Shown in pieces: positions 1-8,215 of a stretch of DNA of 64,000 nucleotides. Numbering within the stretch: the stretch's first letter is position 1; the number at the start of each line of letters is the position of its first letter. The position numbers and the translations under genes are program-made. The notes beneath the pieces are model-generated. The model did no database searches. It had not been told where the DNA came from and saw only the letters and a program-made list of their open reading frames with translations. Origin of the DNA: an uncultured Clostridia bacterium (GTDB taxonomy: Bacteria; Bacillota; Clostridia; Christensenellales; Borkfalkiaceae); assembly GCA_947087265.1 (NCBI GenBank), contig CAMUBY010000001.1, positions 1 to 64,000 of the forward strand, written 5' to 3'.

Positions 1-314
1 TTTTGCTGACTTTGTTTTGAGTACTATTGTTTGCTCAAAAAAATTGACAGAAACTTGTTTTTGTGTTACAAAAAATCGTTTCCTTCTTATTCTATTTTTA
101 ATCTGCGTTACCGAACAACAGTCCGGGCTATCCGAATTTTCAGCAACTTTTCTCGATTTTTTCGGGGTTTTTGCCCTTTCAACCGATATTTTGTTGCCTC
201 TCTCGCAGACAGCCTACTTATAATATCATAATAAAAAGGGCGTGTCAACTGTTTTTCGCAAAATTTTTTAATTTTTTTTAATATTTTTTCGGGTTTTTTT
301 ACAACCACAATCTA
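1..314. other. Non-coding left edge
   Basis: AT-rich stretch with no credible gene on either strand: the short frames present have no ribosome-binding site and no protein-like composition. It holds the minus-strand promoter at 220-248 and the leader that runs off the left end. Confidence 0.6.
220..248 (-). promoter_or_regulatory. Promoter reading off the left edge, with a structured leader
   Basis: Minus-strand TTGACA (248..243), 17-nt spacer, TATTAT (225..220). The transcript would run left through at least 215 nt without a convincing start codon. That leader can fold: GTTGC (193-197) pairs with GCAAC (143-147), enclosing a GGG/CCC hairpin, and a second hairpin lies near 107-127. The gene it serves is outside the window. 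No known riboswitch class was recognised. Confidence 0.5.
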
Positions 315-343
315 TTGTTTTTTCAAGGTAATTATGCTACAAT
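315..343 (+). promoter_or_regulatory. Sigma-A-type promoter for the small membrane protein
   Basis: TTGTTT (315-320), 17-nt spacer, TACAAT (338-343), about 35 nt before the ATG at 378. Confidence 0.6.
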
Positions 344-377
344 ATATATGATTTTATTCGTTCATTCGGGAAAGAAA

Positions 378-614
378 ATGAAGATTTTACAAATTATTTT
401 TTGTATTTTATCCTGCCTTTGCGTTGCCGCAAGCGTTTTTGTGGGCATCTTTTGCGGCTGGGGCTGGTTTGCCCTCGTTATTGCTTTTGCCGTACTTTTC
501 GGCGGGGCAATGTTCCTTGTGAAACGGAAAATCAACCCTCCGCAACGAACGACCGATTTTATGAACTCCGACGAATTGAACGAGGAAATCAAAAAAGAAA
601 ACGAAAACAAATAA
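378..614 (+). CDS. Small two-helix membrane protein, function unknown
   Basis: A 78-residue protein. I chose the ATG at 378 because GGGAAAG lies just upstream and it begins a hydrophobic segment; a longer frame from 315 would start inside the promoter. Two hydrophobic segments (about residues 4-22 and 27-46) are followed by a short basic stretch (VKRKINPPQR) and a charged tail rich in Glu, Lys and Asn. The layout suggests an inner-membrane protein with a cytoplasmic C-terminal tail. It has its own promoter and converges on parB across a shared terminator. I do not recognise the family. Confidence 0.65.
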   Translation: MKILQIIFCILSCLCVAASVFVGIFCGWGWFALVIAFAVLFGGAMFLVKRKINPPQRTTDFMNSDELNEEIKKENENK

Positions 615-644
615 ACCGTTTTATCAATATATAATAATGTATAG

Positions 645-675
645 AAAAAGCCGACCGCGATGCGGTCGGCTTTTG
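645..675. terminator. Bidirectional intrinsic terminator
   Basis: Nine-bp stem GCCGACCGC/GCGGTCGGC with a 3-nt loop, flanked by A-rich and T-rich runs, between convergent genes (the small membrane protein and parB). Confidence 0.85.
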
Positions 676-676
676 T

Positions 677-1582
677 TTATTCCATTCTGTCGATAATATC
701 CAGCAATTCGCTGATGCGGTCCAAATCGTCGCGCGTATAATAATCGATATAAATTCTGCCCTTTTTGTCCGTGCCGATGAGCGACACTTTGGTTTTCAGC
801 GTCATGCGGAGCCGCTCCACCAAATGTTTAAGTTCGGCGCTCATGACAGCGTTTTTCTGCTCTTTTTCTTTTGCGAGCACTTCGGGCGGATTCAGAAGCT
901 GTTTTACCGCACGTTCCGCTTCACGCACCGACCAACCGTTTTTCACGCATTCGTTTGCAACCTCTACCTGTTTTTCCGCAGGGACTGTAACAAGTGTTCT
1001 TGCGTGACCGGAGGAAAGTTTACCCTCGCGCACCAGCGCAATCACTTCTTCCGCAAGCGTCAGAAGACGCAATGTGTTTGCGATTGCAGGACGGGATTTC
1101 CCCAAACGCTCCGCCAAAACTTCCTGCGTGAGGTGGAATTCCTCCATGAGCCGCTTCATGCCGTACGCCGCTTCGATAGGATTCAAATCTTCGCGCTGCA
1201 AGTTCTCGATAAGGGAGATTTCCTGAATTTCGCGCTCGCCGAGCTCTTTAATAATAACGGGCACTTTTTCAAGACCCGCCTGTTTGGCGGCGCGGTATCT
1301 GCGCTCACCGGCAATAATCATATAAGTGCCTTCGCTCGTACGGTTGACGACGAGCGGCATAATTACGCCGTGTTCTTTAATCGAATTTGCAAGGTCGTTC
1401 AAAGCATTTTCATCGAATGCCTTACGGGGCTGGTCGGGATTCGGGAACACTTCGGAAATATCAACTTCCGTCGCGCCGCTTCTTTCAACTGCAGCACCTT
1501 CCGTCTGCGCGTTTTCGTATGCCTCTTCCGTATCGCTGAACAGCGCGGAAAGTCCTCTTCCAAGTCCTTTTGTCGTCGCCAT
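677..1582 (-). CDS. parB: Chromosome partitioning protein ParB
   Basis: ParB/Spo0J, 301 residues, the usual length. It binds parS, spreads along DNA as a CTP-dependent clamp and loads SMC. Visible: an N-terminal GLGRGLSALF start, the CTP-binding GERRYRAAK motif (about residues 92-100), ENLQRE (about 126-131), a central helix-turn-helix around LTQEVLAERLGKSRPAI, and a C-terminal dimerisation region. It follows parA by 3 nt, so the two are surely cotranscribed. Two parS sites lie about 3 kb away at 4703-4763. The identification is firm. Confidence 0.96.
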   Translation of the reverse strand: MATTKGLGRGLSALFSDTEEAYENAQTEGAAVERSGATEVDISEVFPNPDQPRKAFDENALNDLANSIKEHGVIMPLVVNRTSEGTYMIIAGERRYRAAKQAGLEKVPVIIKELGEREIQEISLIENLQREDLNPIEAAYGMKRLMEEFHLTQEVLAERLGKSRPAIANTLRLLTLAEEVIALVREGKLSSGHARTLVTVPAEKQVEVANECVKNGWSVREAERAVKQLLNPPEVLAKEKEQKNAVMSAELKHLVERLRMTLKTKVSLIGTDKKGRIYIDYYTRDDLDRISELLDIIDRME

Positions 1583-1585
1583 GAT

Positions 1586-2362
1586 TTATTCTCCTTTTCC
1601 TTCGGATTTTGTTAAAAATTCTTCCGTGAGCGCTTCGTACGCGCGCGCGCCCATACACTTCGGGTCGTGTAGCAAAATGGGTTTGCCGTGGCTCGGCGCT
1701 TCGGAAAGACGGATATTGCGCGGAATGACAATCTCATACAGTTTTTTTGTGAAAAACTTTTTGATTTCCGCCGCAATCTGTTTGCTGATAAGCGACCGTC
1801 CGTCGTACATCGTGAGCACAACTCCCTCCACTTTCAGACTTTTGTTAAGGTGTTGACGAACAAGCGAAATGGTGTTCATGAGTTGCGAAAGCCCTTCCAA
1901 GGCGTAATATTCGCTTTGAATGGGAATGAGTACGCTGTCCGCAGCCGCCAACGCGTTAATCGTAATGAGTCCGAGCGAAGGCGGGCAGTCGATTAAAATA
2001 TAATCGAAATTCGCCTTAATTTTATCCAGAGCGGTCTTCAAAACTTTTTCGCGGCTCTTTTTGTAGACGAGTTCGACTTCCGCACCAGCCAAATCGATAT
2101 TCGCAGGCAATAGAAACAAGTTCTCCATCTCCGTTCTTAAAATATTGTCGTTGGCATCGTCGCCGTCAATTAAAACGTTATACACCGACTTTTTCAGCGA
2201 ACTTTTGGAAAAGCCCAAACCCGTCGTCGCATTCCCTTGCGGGTCCATATCGATGAGCAAAACTTTTTTGCCCGTGTTGGCGATATAAGCCGCCATATTT
2301 ACGCAGGTCGTCGTCTTACCAACGCCGCCCTTTTGATTGGAAAAGGAAATGATTTTCCCCAT
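1586..2362 (-). CDS. parA: Chromosome partitioning ATPase ParA (Soj)
   Basis: Walker-type ParA ATPase, 258 residues, which binds DNA non-specifically when ATP-bound, works with ParB to segregate origins and in Firmicutes also modulates DnaA. The deviant Walker A KGGVGKTTT is at about residues 10-18, followed by DMDPQGNATTGLG and DCPPSLGLITINAL (Walker B region). It sits immediately upstream of parB and downstream of ftsH on the same strand, 5 nt after the ftsH stop, so all three may share the ftsH promoter. Confidence 0.96.
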   Translation of the reverse strand: MGKIISFSNQKGGVGKTTTCVNMAAYIANTGKKVLLIDMDPQGNATTGLGFSKSSLKKSVYNVLIDGDDANDNILRTEMENLFLLPANIDLAGAEVELVYKKSREKVLKTALDKIKANFDYILIDCPPSLGLITINALAAADSVLIPIQSEYYALEGLSQLMNTISLVRQHLNKSLKVEGVVLTMYDGRSLISKQIAAEIKKFFTKKLYEIVIPRNIRLSEAPSHGKPILLHDPKCMGARAYEALTEEFLTKSEGKGE

Positions 2363-2367
2363 GTTTT

Positions 2368-4491
2368 TTACTCCTTGTCGGATTTTTCTTTCGTATTCTC
2401 TTCGGGCTCGGCAGTTTCAACACTTTCCGTTTTTTCCGCATTTTCGTTCGTTTGCGTCTTTTTGGACTGCTCCGTCGGTTCCGACGCTTCCTTGCCGTCT
2501 TCGGGTTTTGTTTCTTTCTTAACAATATTTTCTGCCGTGCCGAACGGGTTATCGGGCTTCTCTTTGTCATGCTCTTCCATATAATCGAGCACTTCCTGGT
2601 AACTCGCACCCTTCATGAGCATATTGACTTCGGCGGTATATATGGTTTCACGCTCCACAAGTACTCTTGCCATATTGTCAAGCACTGAACGATTTTCTGA
2701 AAGAAGTTTCTTTGCCCGTTCGTACTGCGTGCCGATGATACGTTTGATTTCTTCGTCGATAAGAGCCGCCGTTTCTTCGGAATAAACCGTTCTTTCCTCG
2801 TAATCTCTGCCGAGGAACACAGGCCCGCTGCTGCCGTAAGCGATGGGACCGAGCTTTTCGCTCATACCCCATTCTGTGACCATTTTACGGGCACGGCTCG
2901 TAATGTGCTGGATATCGCCCGAAGCTCCTGCCGAGAAGTCGTGAATGACAAGTTCTTCCGCCACACGGCCGCCGAGAGCCATACAAATGTCGTCGTTTAA
3001 TTTGTTGACGGTATCCGCACGGTCATCCGTTTCGGGACGGGAAAGCGTGTAGCCTGCCGCCATGCCGCGGGGAATAATCGACACTTCCTGAACCTCGTCG
3101 CAATGCGGGCACAGTTTTGCAAGAATTGCGTGCCCCGCTTCATGATAAGCGGTATTTTTCTTATCCGCTTCCGAAACAACGCGGCTCTTCTTCTGCGGCC
3201 CCATAATTACTTTGTTGATTCCCTCGTAGAGGTCATGATTAGTAATGACCGTTCTGCCTGCACGAGCCGCAAGAATTGCCGCCTCGTTCAAAAGATTTGC
3301 AAGGTCGGCTCCCGAGAAGCCGCTCGTAATGCGAGCAATCACTTTGAAATTGACGTCCGCGGCAAGCGGTTTATTGCGTGCGTGCACTTTTAGAATTTGC
3401 TCTCTGCCTTTGACGTCGGGTAAATTGACGTAAATCTGTCTGTCAAACCGTCCCGGACGGAGAAGTGCGTTATCGAGAATATCCGCACGGTTGGTTGCCG
3501 CCATCACGATAATTCCTTCGTTGGTATCGAACCCGTCCATCTGAACAAGAATCTGGTTTAAGGTTTGTTCGCGTTCGTCGTGTCCGCCGCCGAGTCCCGC
3601 TCCGCGTTGACGCCCGACTGCATCGATTTCGTCGATAAAGATAATGCAGGGCTGGTTACGTTTTGCAAGGTCAAACAAATCGCGCACACGCGAAGCACCT
3701 ACACCGACGTACATTTCCACGAAGTCGGAACCGCTGACCGAGAAGAACGGAACGCCCGCTTCGCCCGCAACCGCTTTCGCAAACAGCGTTTTACCCGTGC
3801 CGGGAGGCCCCACCAAAAGTACGCCCTTGGGAATCTTCGCCCCTAAATCGGAAAACTTTTTCGGACTGCGCAGGAACTCAACCACTTCTTTGAGCTCTTC
3901 CTTTTCTTCTTCCGCACCCGCGACGTCGGAAAAGCGAACTTTGAGGTTAGTGGAAACTTTCGCTTTCGTCTTGCCGAAGTTCATGACTTTTCCGCCACCG
4001 CCGCTGGTTGCACGCAAAATAATAAAGAATGCAACAACGCCGACCACAAGAATGGCAATATAAATGAAGTTCGTCCAACCCGAACCCGCGTTGGGGTCGG
4101 CAGCAGATACCTTAAAAGTTATCCCTTCCTCTTTCAAGAGGTCTTCCCATTCGGCAATCTTTTCATTTAACGGCACGCTATTCTGTGCCATGGTAAGTTT
4201 TGCCCAATAGGAATAATTGTGCGAATCGACGCTGGTATAACCGTAAATCGTAAATCCGTCTACATGGATTTTCACAATTTGTTCGTTATCCCAATATTCG
4301 CCGATTCTATCTTCGTCTTTCTTGTCGGTGGCCTTTCCGCCGTCGCCGCGTTCGTCTTCAATTAAATTGAAAAACTCCGACTGGTCAACTTCCTTGTTGT
4401 TGCGAATCGCCGTCGTCACCCAGTAGTAAATGCCGATACCGAGCACCGCAACAATAATAATTGCAATAATTGTTTTTACTGTTTTGCTCAA
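2368..4491 (-). CDS. ftsH: ATP-dependent zinc metalloprotease FtsH
   Basis: Membrane-anchored AAA+ protease that degrades misfolded membrane and regulatory proteins. I start it at the TTG at 4491 (707 residues) because AAAGGAG lies 7 nt upstream and the first transmembrane helix then begins at about residue 7. Order: TM1 (7-26), a roughly 115-residue extracytoplasmic domain, TM2 (141-159), AAA+ module with GPPGTGKT (228-235) and IFIDEID (284-290), second region of homology with the LRPGRFDR arginines, and zinc protease HEAGH (450-454). The C-terminal tail of about 75 residues is strongly acidic and repetitive, longer than in Bacillus. It has its own promoter at 4556-4584. Confidence 0.95.
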   Translation of the reverse strand: MSKTVKTIIAIIIVAVLGIGIYYWVTTAIRNNKEVDQSEFFNLIEDERGDGGKATDKKDEDRIGEYWDNEQIVKIHVDGFTIYGYTSVDSHNYSYWAKLTMAQNSVPLNEKIAEWEDLLKEEGITFKVSAADPNAGSGWTNFIYIAILVVGVVAFFIILRATSGGGGKVMNFGKTKAKVSTNLKVRFSDVAGAEEEKEELKEVVEFLRSPKKFSDLGAKIPKGVLLVGPPGTGKTLFAKAVAGEAGVPFFSVSGSDFVEMYVGVGASRVRDLFDLAKRNQPCIIFIDEIDAVGRQRGAGLGGGHDEREQTLNQILVQMDGFDTNEGIIVMAATNRADILDNALLRPGRFDRQIYVNLPDVKGREQILKVHARNKPLAADVNFKVIARITSGFSGADLANLLNEAAILAARAGRTVITNHDLYEGINKVIMGPQKKSRVVSEADKKNTAYHEAGHAILAKLCPHCDEVQEVSIIPRGMAAGYTLSRPETDDRADTVNKLNDDICMALGGRVAEELVIHDFSAGASGDIQHITSRARKMVTEWGMSEKLGPIAYGSSGPVFLGRDYEERTVYSEETAALIDEEIKRIIGTQYERAKKLLSENRSVLDNMARVLVERETIYTAEVNMLMKGASYQEVLDYMEEHDKEKPDNPFGTAENIVKKETKPEDGKEASEPTEQSKKTQTNENAEKTESVETAEPEENTKEKSDKE

Positions 4492-4555
4492 AACAAATCT
4501 CCTTTTATAATATATGAATGGCTCATCTGTTAGTATGCGGTTTTCACGCTTAATT

Positions 4556-4584
4556 ATTTTATCACACGATTTATTATTTTTCAA
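4556..4584 (-). promoter_or_regulatory. ftsH promoter
   Basis: TTGAAA (4584..4579), 17-nt spacer, TAAAAT (4561..4556). About 64 nt of 5' leader precedes the chosen TTG start. Confidence 0.65.
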
Positions 4585-4702
4585 GTAAATCTTGGAAATT
4601 CTTTCCGATTTTACAAAAATATCACATAAGACAGCCAAACGGTATCAAATTCACGGTTTTACAGCCATTTTAAGTTTGCGCACCCCTAAAAAAGGGTCAA
4701 AA

Positions 4703-4718
4703 TGTTTCATGTGAAACA
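4703..4718. promoter_or_regulatory. parS site 1
   Basis: TGTTTCATGTGAAACA, the ParB-binding parS palindrome with one central substitution relative to the Bacillus consensus. It lies in the intergenic region between ftsH and cvpA, 29 bp from the second site. Confidence 0.9.
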
Positions 4719-4747
4719 ACTCCCGAATTTTTATGCCGATTTTGCCG

Positions 4748-4763
4748 TGTTTCACGTGAAACA
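4748..4763. promoter_or_regulatory. parS site 2
   Basis: TGTTTCACGTGAAACA, an exact match to the canonical 16-bp Firmicute parS palindrome, close to the parA/parB genes and about 8 kb from the presumed oriC. Confidence 0.96.
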
Positions 4764-4769
4764 TTGAGT

Positions 4770-4807
4770 GCAAAAAAATATAAAGAAAACCGCCCATACA
4801 GGCGGTT
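4770..4807 (-). terminator. Intrinsic terminator of cvpA
   Basis: On the minus strand, AACCGCC and GGCGGTT arms are followed by TTTTCTTTATATTTTTTT. It ends cvpA transcription just before the parS pair. Confidence 0.75.
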
Positions 4808-4831
4808 ATCATACTTTCATTCGCTATATAT

Positions 4832-5377
4832 TTACTTTCCGAACCCCAAAAAGGAAAACGTCGACGCTTCGATAAACCAATCCCAATTAAATATCGCCCC
4901 GACAATCGTGCTGGACGAAATAAAGTTTTCAAAGGAAGCGAGATTTGCCCACCCTATCAGATACTTAAAGAACGTTAATACAAGGAACAACGCAACGGCA
5001 GATTTCAGAAGACCGAGCAGACCGCCGAGCAGTTGGTTGATGACGTTAAACGCCGCAACTTTGCTGATGACCGCCGTTCCGAGTTTCCCGAGCAAATAAG
5101 CGGCCAAACGAACAAGCGTAAACAAAATTACAAAACTGATAGCAACGGCAATCCAATATGCGGCGGTTTCGTTTCCGATAGCGTTTGCAAGCGCGCTTGT
5201 CATACCAAACCAATCTTCCAATTGCACCTGCAATGCGTTACAAAATGAGATTGCCGCAAATATGGAAAATACCGTTCCCGCAAGTTTGCAGATGCCCGCA
5301 ATAAATCCGCGGTGAACGCCGATTAAAATTCCGCCGATGAGCGTTATGATAAATATTACGTCCAGAATCCAAGACAC
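4832..5377 (-). CDS. CvpA family membrane protein
   Basis: A 181-residue integral membrane protein of the CvpA family (colicin V production / YkpA-type). It has an N-terminal DVIFIITLIGGILIGVHRGF segment typical of the family and about four hydrophobic helices. GTG start, chosen because AAGGAG lies 7 nt upstream. Its cellular role is not settled; the family is linked to envelope processes. Transcribed alone from a promoter overlapping a possible Spo0A box, divergent from yyaC. Confidence 0.8.
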   Translation of the reverse strand: MSWILDVIFIITLIGGILIGVHRGFIAGICKLAGTVFSIFAAISFCNALQVQLEDWFGMTSALANAIGNETAAYWIAVAISFVILFTLVRLAAYLLGKLGTAVISKVAAFNVINQLLGGLLGLLKSAVALFLVLTFFKYLIGWANLASFENFISSSTIVGAIFNWDWFIEASTFSFLGFGK

Positions 5378-5397
5378 GGCAAATCTCCTTTATTTCT

Positions 5398-5427
5398 ATT
5401 ATAACATAACTTTTCAAAATTGTCGAA
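5398..5427 (-). promoter_or_regulatory. cvpA promoter overlapping a possible Spo0A box
   Basis: TCGACA (5426..5421), 17-nt spacer, TATAAT (5403..5398). The -35 element coincides with TGTCGAA (5421-5427), which matches the core Spo0A-box heptamer. Overlap with the -35 would suit repression. The 0A-box call rests on one 7-mer only. Confidence 0.45.
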
Positions 5428-5494
5428 CGTTTCTGCCTTTCGGGTTATAAAATCGAAACGGATGGAACATAATTGAAAAGATTACGGAGGGATT

Positions 5495-6049
5495 ATGGAC
5501 TACGCTTTTCATTTTTATAATTCAATGGCAGAAACGGGAATTATGATGGCTTTGGAACGTTGTTTAGGAGAAATGCAGGCACCGCCTGTCGTACTGTGTA
5601 TCGGCAGCGACCTTGCCGTAGGGGATTCGCTTGGACCTGTTACAGGCACAATGCTCAAGCGCAACCCCGAATTCCGCGGTTTTGTGTACGGCACCTTAAA
5701 TGCGCCTGTCACCGCAAAAGAAGTTAAGTATATTAACAATTTTTTGAAAAAAACACATCCGTTCAGTAAAATTATTGCTGTTGACGCCGCCGTCGGCGAA
5801 GATTCCGACGTTGGACTCATCAAAGTTTCGGATAGTCCCTTGCGCCCGGGTTCGGGAGCGAATAAGCGTCTGGGCAAAGTAGGCGATATTTCCGTTCTCG
5901 GCATTGTGGCGAAAAAATCGGCTTTTTCCTATTCTGTGCTTAACCTGACGCGCCTGAATGTTGTATATACCATGGCGCAGGCAATTTCTTCTGCCGTTTC
6001 TACGCTGTCGTTGCGCTCGCGCGAATTGCGAAAAAGTGTAAATGAATAA
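5495..6049 (+). CDS. yyaC: Spore protease YyaC
   Basis: A 184-residue protein of the YyaC family, related to the germination protease and hydrogenase-maturation protease fold. Visible: CIGSDLAVGDSLGPVTG (about residues 35-51), a conserved nucleotide- or metal-like loop, and VDAAVGEDSDVG. In Bacillus the gene is expressed in the forespore under sigma F; here a weak match to a sigma F-type promoter (TTATAA, then GGAACATAAT) lies about 25-50 nt before the start, which is only suggestive. GGAGGG precedes the ATG. Its presence near the origin and beside parB is typical of endospore formers. Confidence 0.85.
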   Translation: MDYAFHFYNSMAETGIMMALERCLGEMQAPPVVLCIGSDLAVGDSLGPVTGTMLKRNPEFRGFVYGTLNAPVTAKEVKYINNFLKKTHPFSKIIAVDAAVGEDSDVGLIKVSDSPLRPGSGANKRLGKVGDISVLGIVAKKSAFSYSVLNLTRLNVVYTMAQAISSAVSTLSLRSRELRKSVNE

Positions 6050-6137
6050 CATTTCACGAACAGGCAATGGGGGGCGCAGGTAAATTTTGTTAAAAATTCA
6101 CAAAAATAACAGCATGTTAAATTGATTTCGTGAATTA

Positions 6138-6166
6138 TTGACGAAAAGTTCACATGGGCGTAAAAT
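6138..6166 (+). promoter_or_regulatory. Promoter of small paralogue A
   Basis: TTGACG (6138-6143), 17-nt spacer ending GGGCG, TAAAAT (6161-6166). It closely resembles the promoter of the neighbouring paralogue at 6487. Confidence 0.75.
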
Positions 6167-6198
6167 AAAATTAACATTTTATGAAGGAGATGCGAACA

Positions 6199-6429
6199 AT
6201 GATTAAAACTATCAAGACGAAAACTTATAACACCGAAACGGCTACTGTTGTGAAAAAAGTAACTTGCGGATATTACGGCGACCCCAAGGGATACGAGGCT
6301 ACGATGTACCAGACTCCCGAAGGAGACTACTTCCTTTACACTTACGGCGGCGAGGCATCCGCTTATGCGAAGGAAACCATTACCGCTTATACCAAAGCGA
6401 ACGCGCAAAAATGGCTTGCGGAAAACTAA
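6199..6429 (+). CDS. Small uncharacterised protein, paralogue A
   Basis: A 76-residue soluble protein. The ATG at 6199 is preferred because GAAGGAGA sits 8 nt upstream and gives the same length as its neighbour. Conserved core: TxTATVVKK, then GDPKGYEATMY, TPEGDYFLYTYGGEASAYAKE. The GDPxGYE...TPEGDYFLY...YGGE pattern resembles small beta-rich proteins scattered through Clostridia that have no known function. It is about half identical to paralogue B at 6549. No signal peptide or membrane segment. Confidence 0.7.
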   Translation: MIKTIKTKTYNTETATVVKKVTCGYYGDPKGYEATMYQTPEGDYFLYTYGGEASAYAKETITAYTKANAQKWLAEN

Positions 6430-6486
6430 TTCTTTTGGAAAAATACTCCTGAAATCGGGGTTCTTTGATAATTTTTTCGGGAATGC

Positions 6487-6515
6487 TTGACAAAAATTCA
6501 TCCTTCGCGTAAAAT
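6487..6515 (+). promoter_or_regulatory. Promoter of small paralogue B
   Basis: TTGACA (6487-6492), 17-nt spacer, TAAAAT (6510-6515). The start region shares GCGTAAAAT and AGAAGGAG with the copy upstream, so promoter and gene seem to have been duplicated together. Confidence 0.8.
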
Positions 6516-6548
6516 GAAAGTAACTTTATAAAGAAGGAGCGGAGAATC

Positions 6549-6779
6549 GTGATTAAGCAAACGAAAAAGAGAACTTACGACACGGATACGGCTACGATTG
6601 TAAAGAAATGCACCAGCAAAAATTACGGCGACCCCGAGGGATATGAACTGACGATGTACATAACCCCCGAGGGAGATTATTTTCTGTATTGCTACGGCGG
6701 CGAAAAATCTCCCTATCCGAAAGAAAAAATCAGAGGTTATGCAAGAGCCGGTGCGCTTTTGTGGCTTGATTTGAGATAA
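6549..6779 (+). CDS. Small uncharacterised protein, paralogue B
   Basis: A 76-residue protein beginning at GTG, with GAAGGAGCGGAG upstream. It shares with paralogue A the features TYDTDTATIVKK, YGDPEGYELTMY, TPEGDYFLYCYGGE and YPKEKI. The two copies have equal length but differ in the C-terminal helix (ALLWLDLR against AQKWLAEN), so they have diverged after duplication. Function unknown. Confidence 0.7.
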   Translation: MIKQTKKRTYDTDTATIVKKCTSKNYGDPEGYELTMYITPEGDYFLYCYGGEKSPYPKEKIRGYARAGALLWLDLR

Positions 6780-6784
6780 TTAAG

Positions 6785-6814
6785 AAAAAAGAACGCCTTT
6801 TGGCGTTCTTTTTT
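6785..6814 (+). terminator. Intrinsic terminator
   Basis: GAACGCC (6791-6797), TTTT loop, GGCGTTC and a T-run, ending the small-paralogue pair. Confidence 0.85.
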
Positions 6815-6965
6815 CGCTCTGTCGTTAATTCTCAGCGAAGTTTTTCATAAAATTTTTGTTTTTTGGGGAAAATTTTGCCTTTTTTTTGTCAGAAACAACG
6901 TAAGAGCGCGTTTTAGCGGGCGTTTTTCAGGAAAATTTACCGATTTTGCGCGATAATTTGTAATT

Positions 6966-8045
6966 TTATTTTTGTTTTTTCTTGAATTTATAACCGAACG
7001 CCAAATTTACTACAGGGCAGTATTTTATTGCGGCGCTTGTAATCAACGTTGCCGCAAGCGAGCAAAAAGTAGAAAGCAAAAATATAAATGCCGTATTTTG
7101 AGTGACACGTGAAAACCAGTACTCAAACGCGACAACCCAAACAAAATGAACAATATATACGGGAAATGAAACGGACGATATGAAGCGTGTCATTGCATTT
7201 GATTTATTGAGAAAGATGTATCCCGCCGATATCATTGTCAATAGTCCGAAAGCGCCCGCGAGTAAATTTAAGATTGTACTTAATACCGTAAGACTTTCGT
7301 CTGTCCAAATAAAAAGCCATACGTTTAACGCCGTCAGCACCAACCAAACGCCAAGAAATATCCACTTTAATTTTGAAAGACGTTCTATGACGTTTTCTTT
7401 CTCAAAAACATAGAACCCGAAGAGATATAACAACAAAAATGTTAAAATACTTTTACCGCCTACCTTTAAGGGAAAAGCAGCGAAAGCCAACAAAACAAGT
7501 AAAATTGCCGCCCAGACCGGCGTGTTGTCAAGATTCCATTTTGCGATATGCTTCCCAAATAACAAATCAAACAAACAACCGATTAGCCCGATAACAAACA
7601 GATATAATAAAAACCACAAATGCGCGATAGTAAAACCGCCGTCATAACCTGAAATATCCGTCCATTTTGTAAAGAAAACAGTAAAATGACTAAAATAGTT
7701 CCCTTCATAACCGCAATTGGTTTTGTCTGCCATGTAAGATAACAGCGGCGCTATAAAAAGCGTCCCGATAATAAAGGGTACTAGCAATTTTAATACGCGT
7801 TCGAGAATGAATTGTTTTTTTGACCGTTTGGCAAGTGATAACCGAGCGCTGATTCCTGCCAATAAAAATAATAGCGTCATAAACCACGGGGATACCGCGA
7901 CGATAAAAGAACTTATTACTTTATCGGAACCTAAAACAATATAATTCCCTTCGCCCCAACTGTTATATGCCATTGCGATATGATACGGAATCAACAATAA
8001 GATACATATCCATCTTAAATTATCGATATAATGCTTTCTTTCCAT
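6966..8045 (-). CDS. Acyltransferase family 3 membrane protein
   Basis: A 359-residue polytopic protein of the acyltransferase 3 family (OatA/NodX-like), which transfers acyl groups to cell-surface sugars or exported carbohydrates. N-terminal RKHYIDNLRWICILLLIPYHI carries the expected Arg and the conserved His in the first helix; about ten hydrophobic helices follow. No SGNH domain is fused. The gene is clearly more AT-rich than its neighbours and interrupts the conserved yyaC-jag interval, which hints at acquisition. Substrate unknown. Ribosome-binding site weak (GTGAG). Confidence 0.8.
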   Translation of the reverse strand: MERKHYIDNLRWICILLLIPYHIAMAYNSWGEGNYIVLGSDKVISSFIVAVSPWFMTLLFLLAGISARLSLAKRSKKQFILERVLKLLVPFIIGTLFIAPLLSYMADKTNCGYEGNYFSHFTVFFTKWTDISGYDGGFTIAHLWFLLYLFVIGLIGCLFDLLFGKHIAKWNLDNTPVWAAILLVLLAFAAFPLKVGGKSILTFLLLYLFGFYVFEKENVIERLSKLKWIFLGVWLVLTALNVWLFIWTDESLTVLSTILNLLAGAFGLLTMISAGYIFLNKSNAMTRFISSVSFPVYIVHFVWVVAFEYWFSRVTQNTAFIFLLSTFCSLAATLITSAAIKYCPVVNLAFGYKFKKKQK

Positions 8046-8080
8046 ATCATCTCACTTCAAACATTGCTTGTTTTTCAACT

Positions 8081-8109
8081 ATTATATTATAAAACAATTA
8101 AAAAGTAAA
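8081..8109 (-). promoter_or_regulatory. Promoter of the acyltransferase gene
   Basis: TTTACT (8109..8104), 17-nt spacer, TATAAT (8086..8081); a second TATAAT overlaps at 8091..8086. Confidence 0.6.
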
Positions 8110-8115
8110 ATAAAT

Positions 8116-8149
8116 TACCCCGCTCCCTTGCAAGCAGGGCAGCGGGGTA
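8116..8149. terminator. Hairpin between jag and the acyltransferase gene
   Basis: TACCCCGCT (8116-8124) pairs with AGCGGGGTA (8141-8149), with an inner CCCT/AGGG stem. A short T-run follows on the plus side. Probably a second or backup terminator. Confidence 0.5.
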
Positions 8150-8170
8150 TACTAATTTTTGTTTTCAAAT

Positions 8171-8199
8171 AACGCCGCCGCAGAAACTGCGGCGGCGTT
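8171..8199 (-). terminator. Terminator of the dnaN-jag block
   Basis: Perfect 13-bp stem (8171-8183 with 8187-8199, 3-nt loop) placed 16 nt after the jag stop; the U-tract on the minus strand is weak (ATTTG). The 23-nt core is identical, in reverse complement, to the hairpin after cysK at 61975. Confidence 0.7.
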
Positions 8200-8215
8200 G
8201 TTATGTTGCGTTTTA

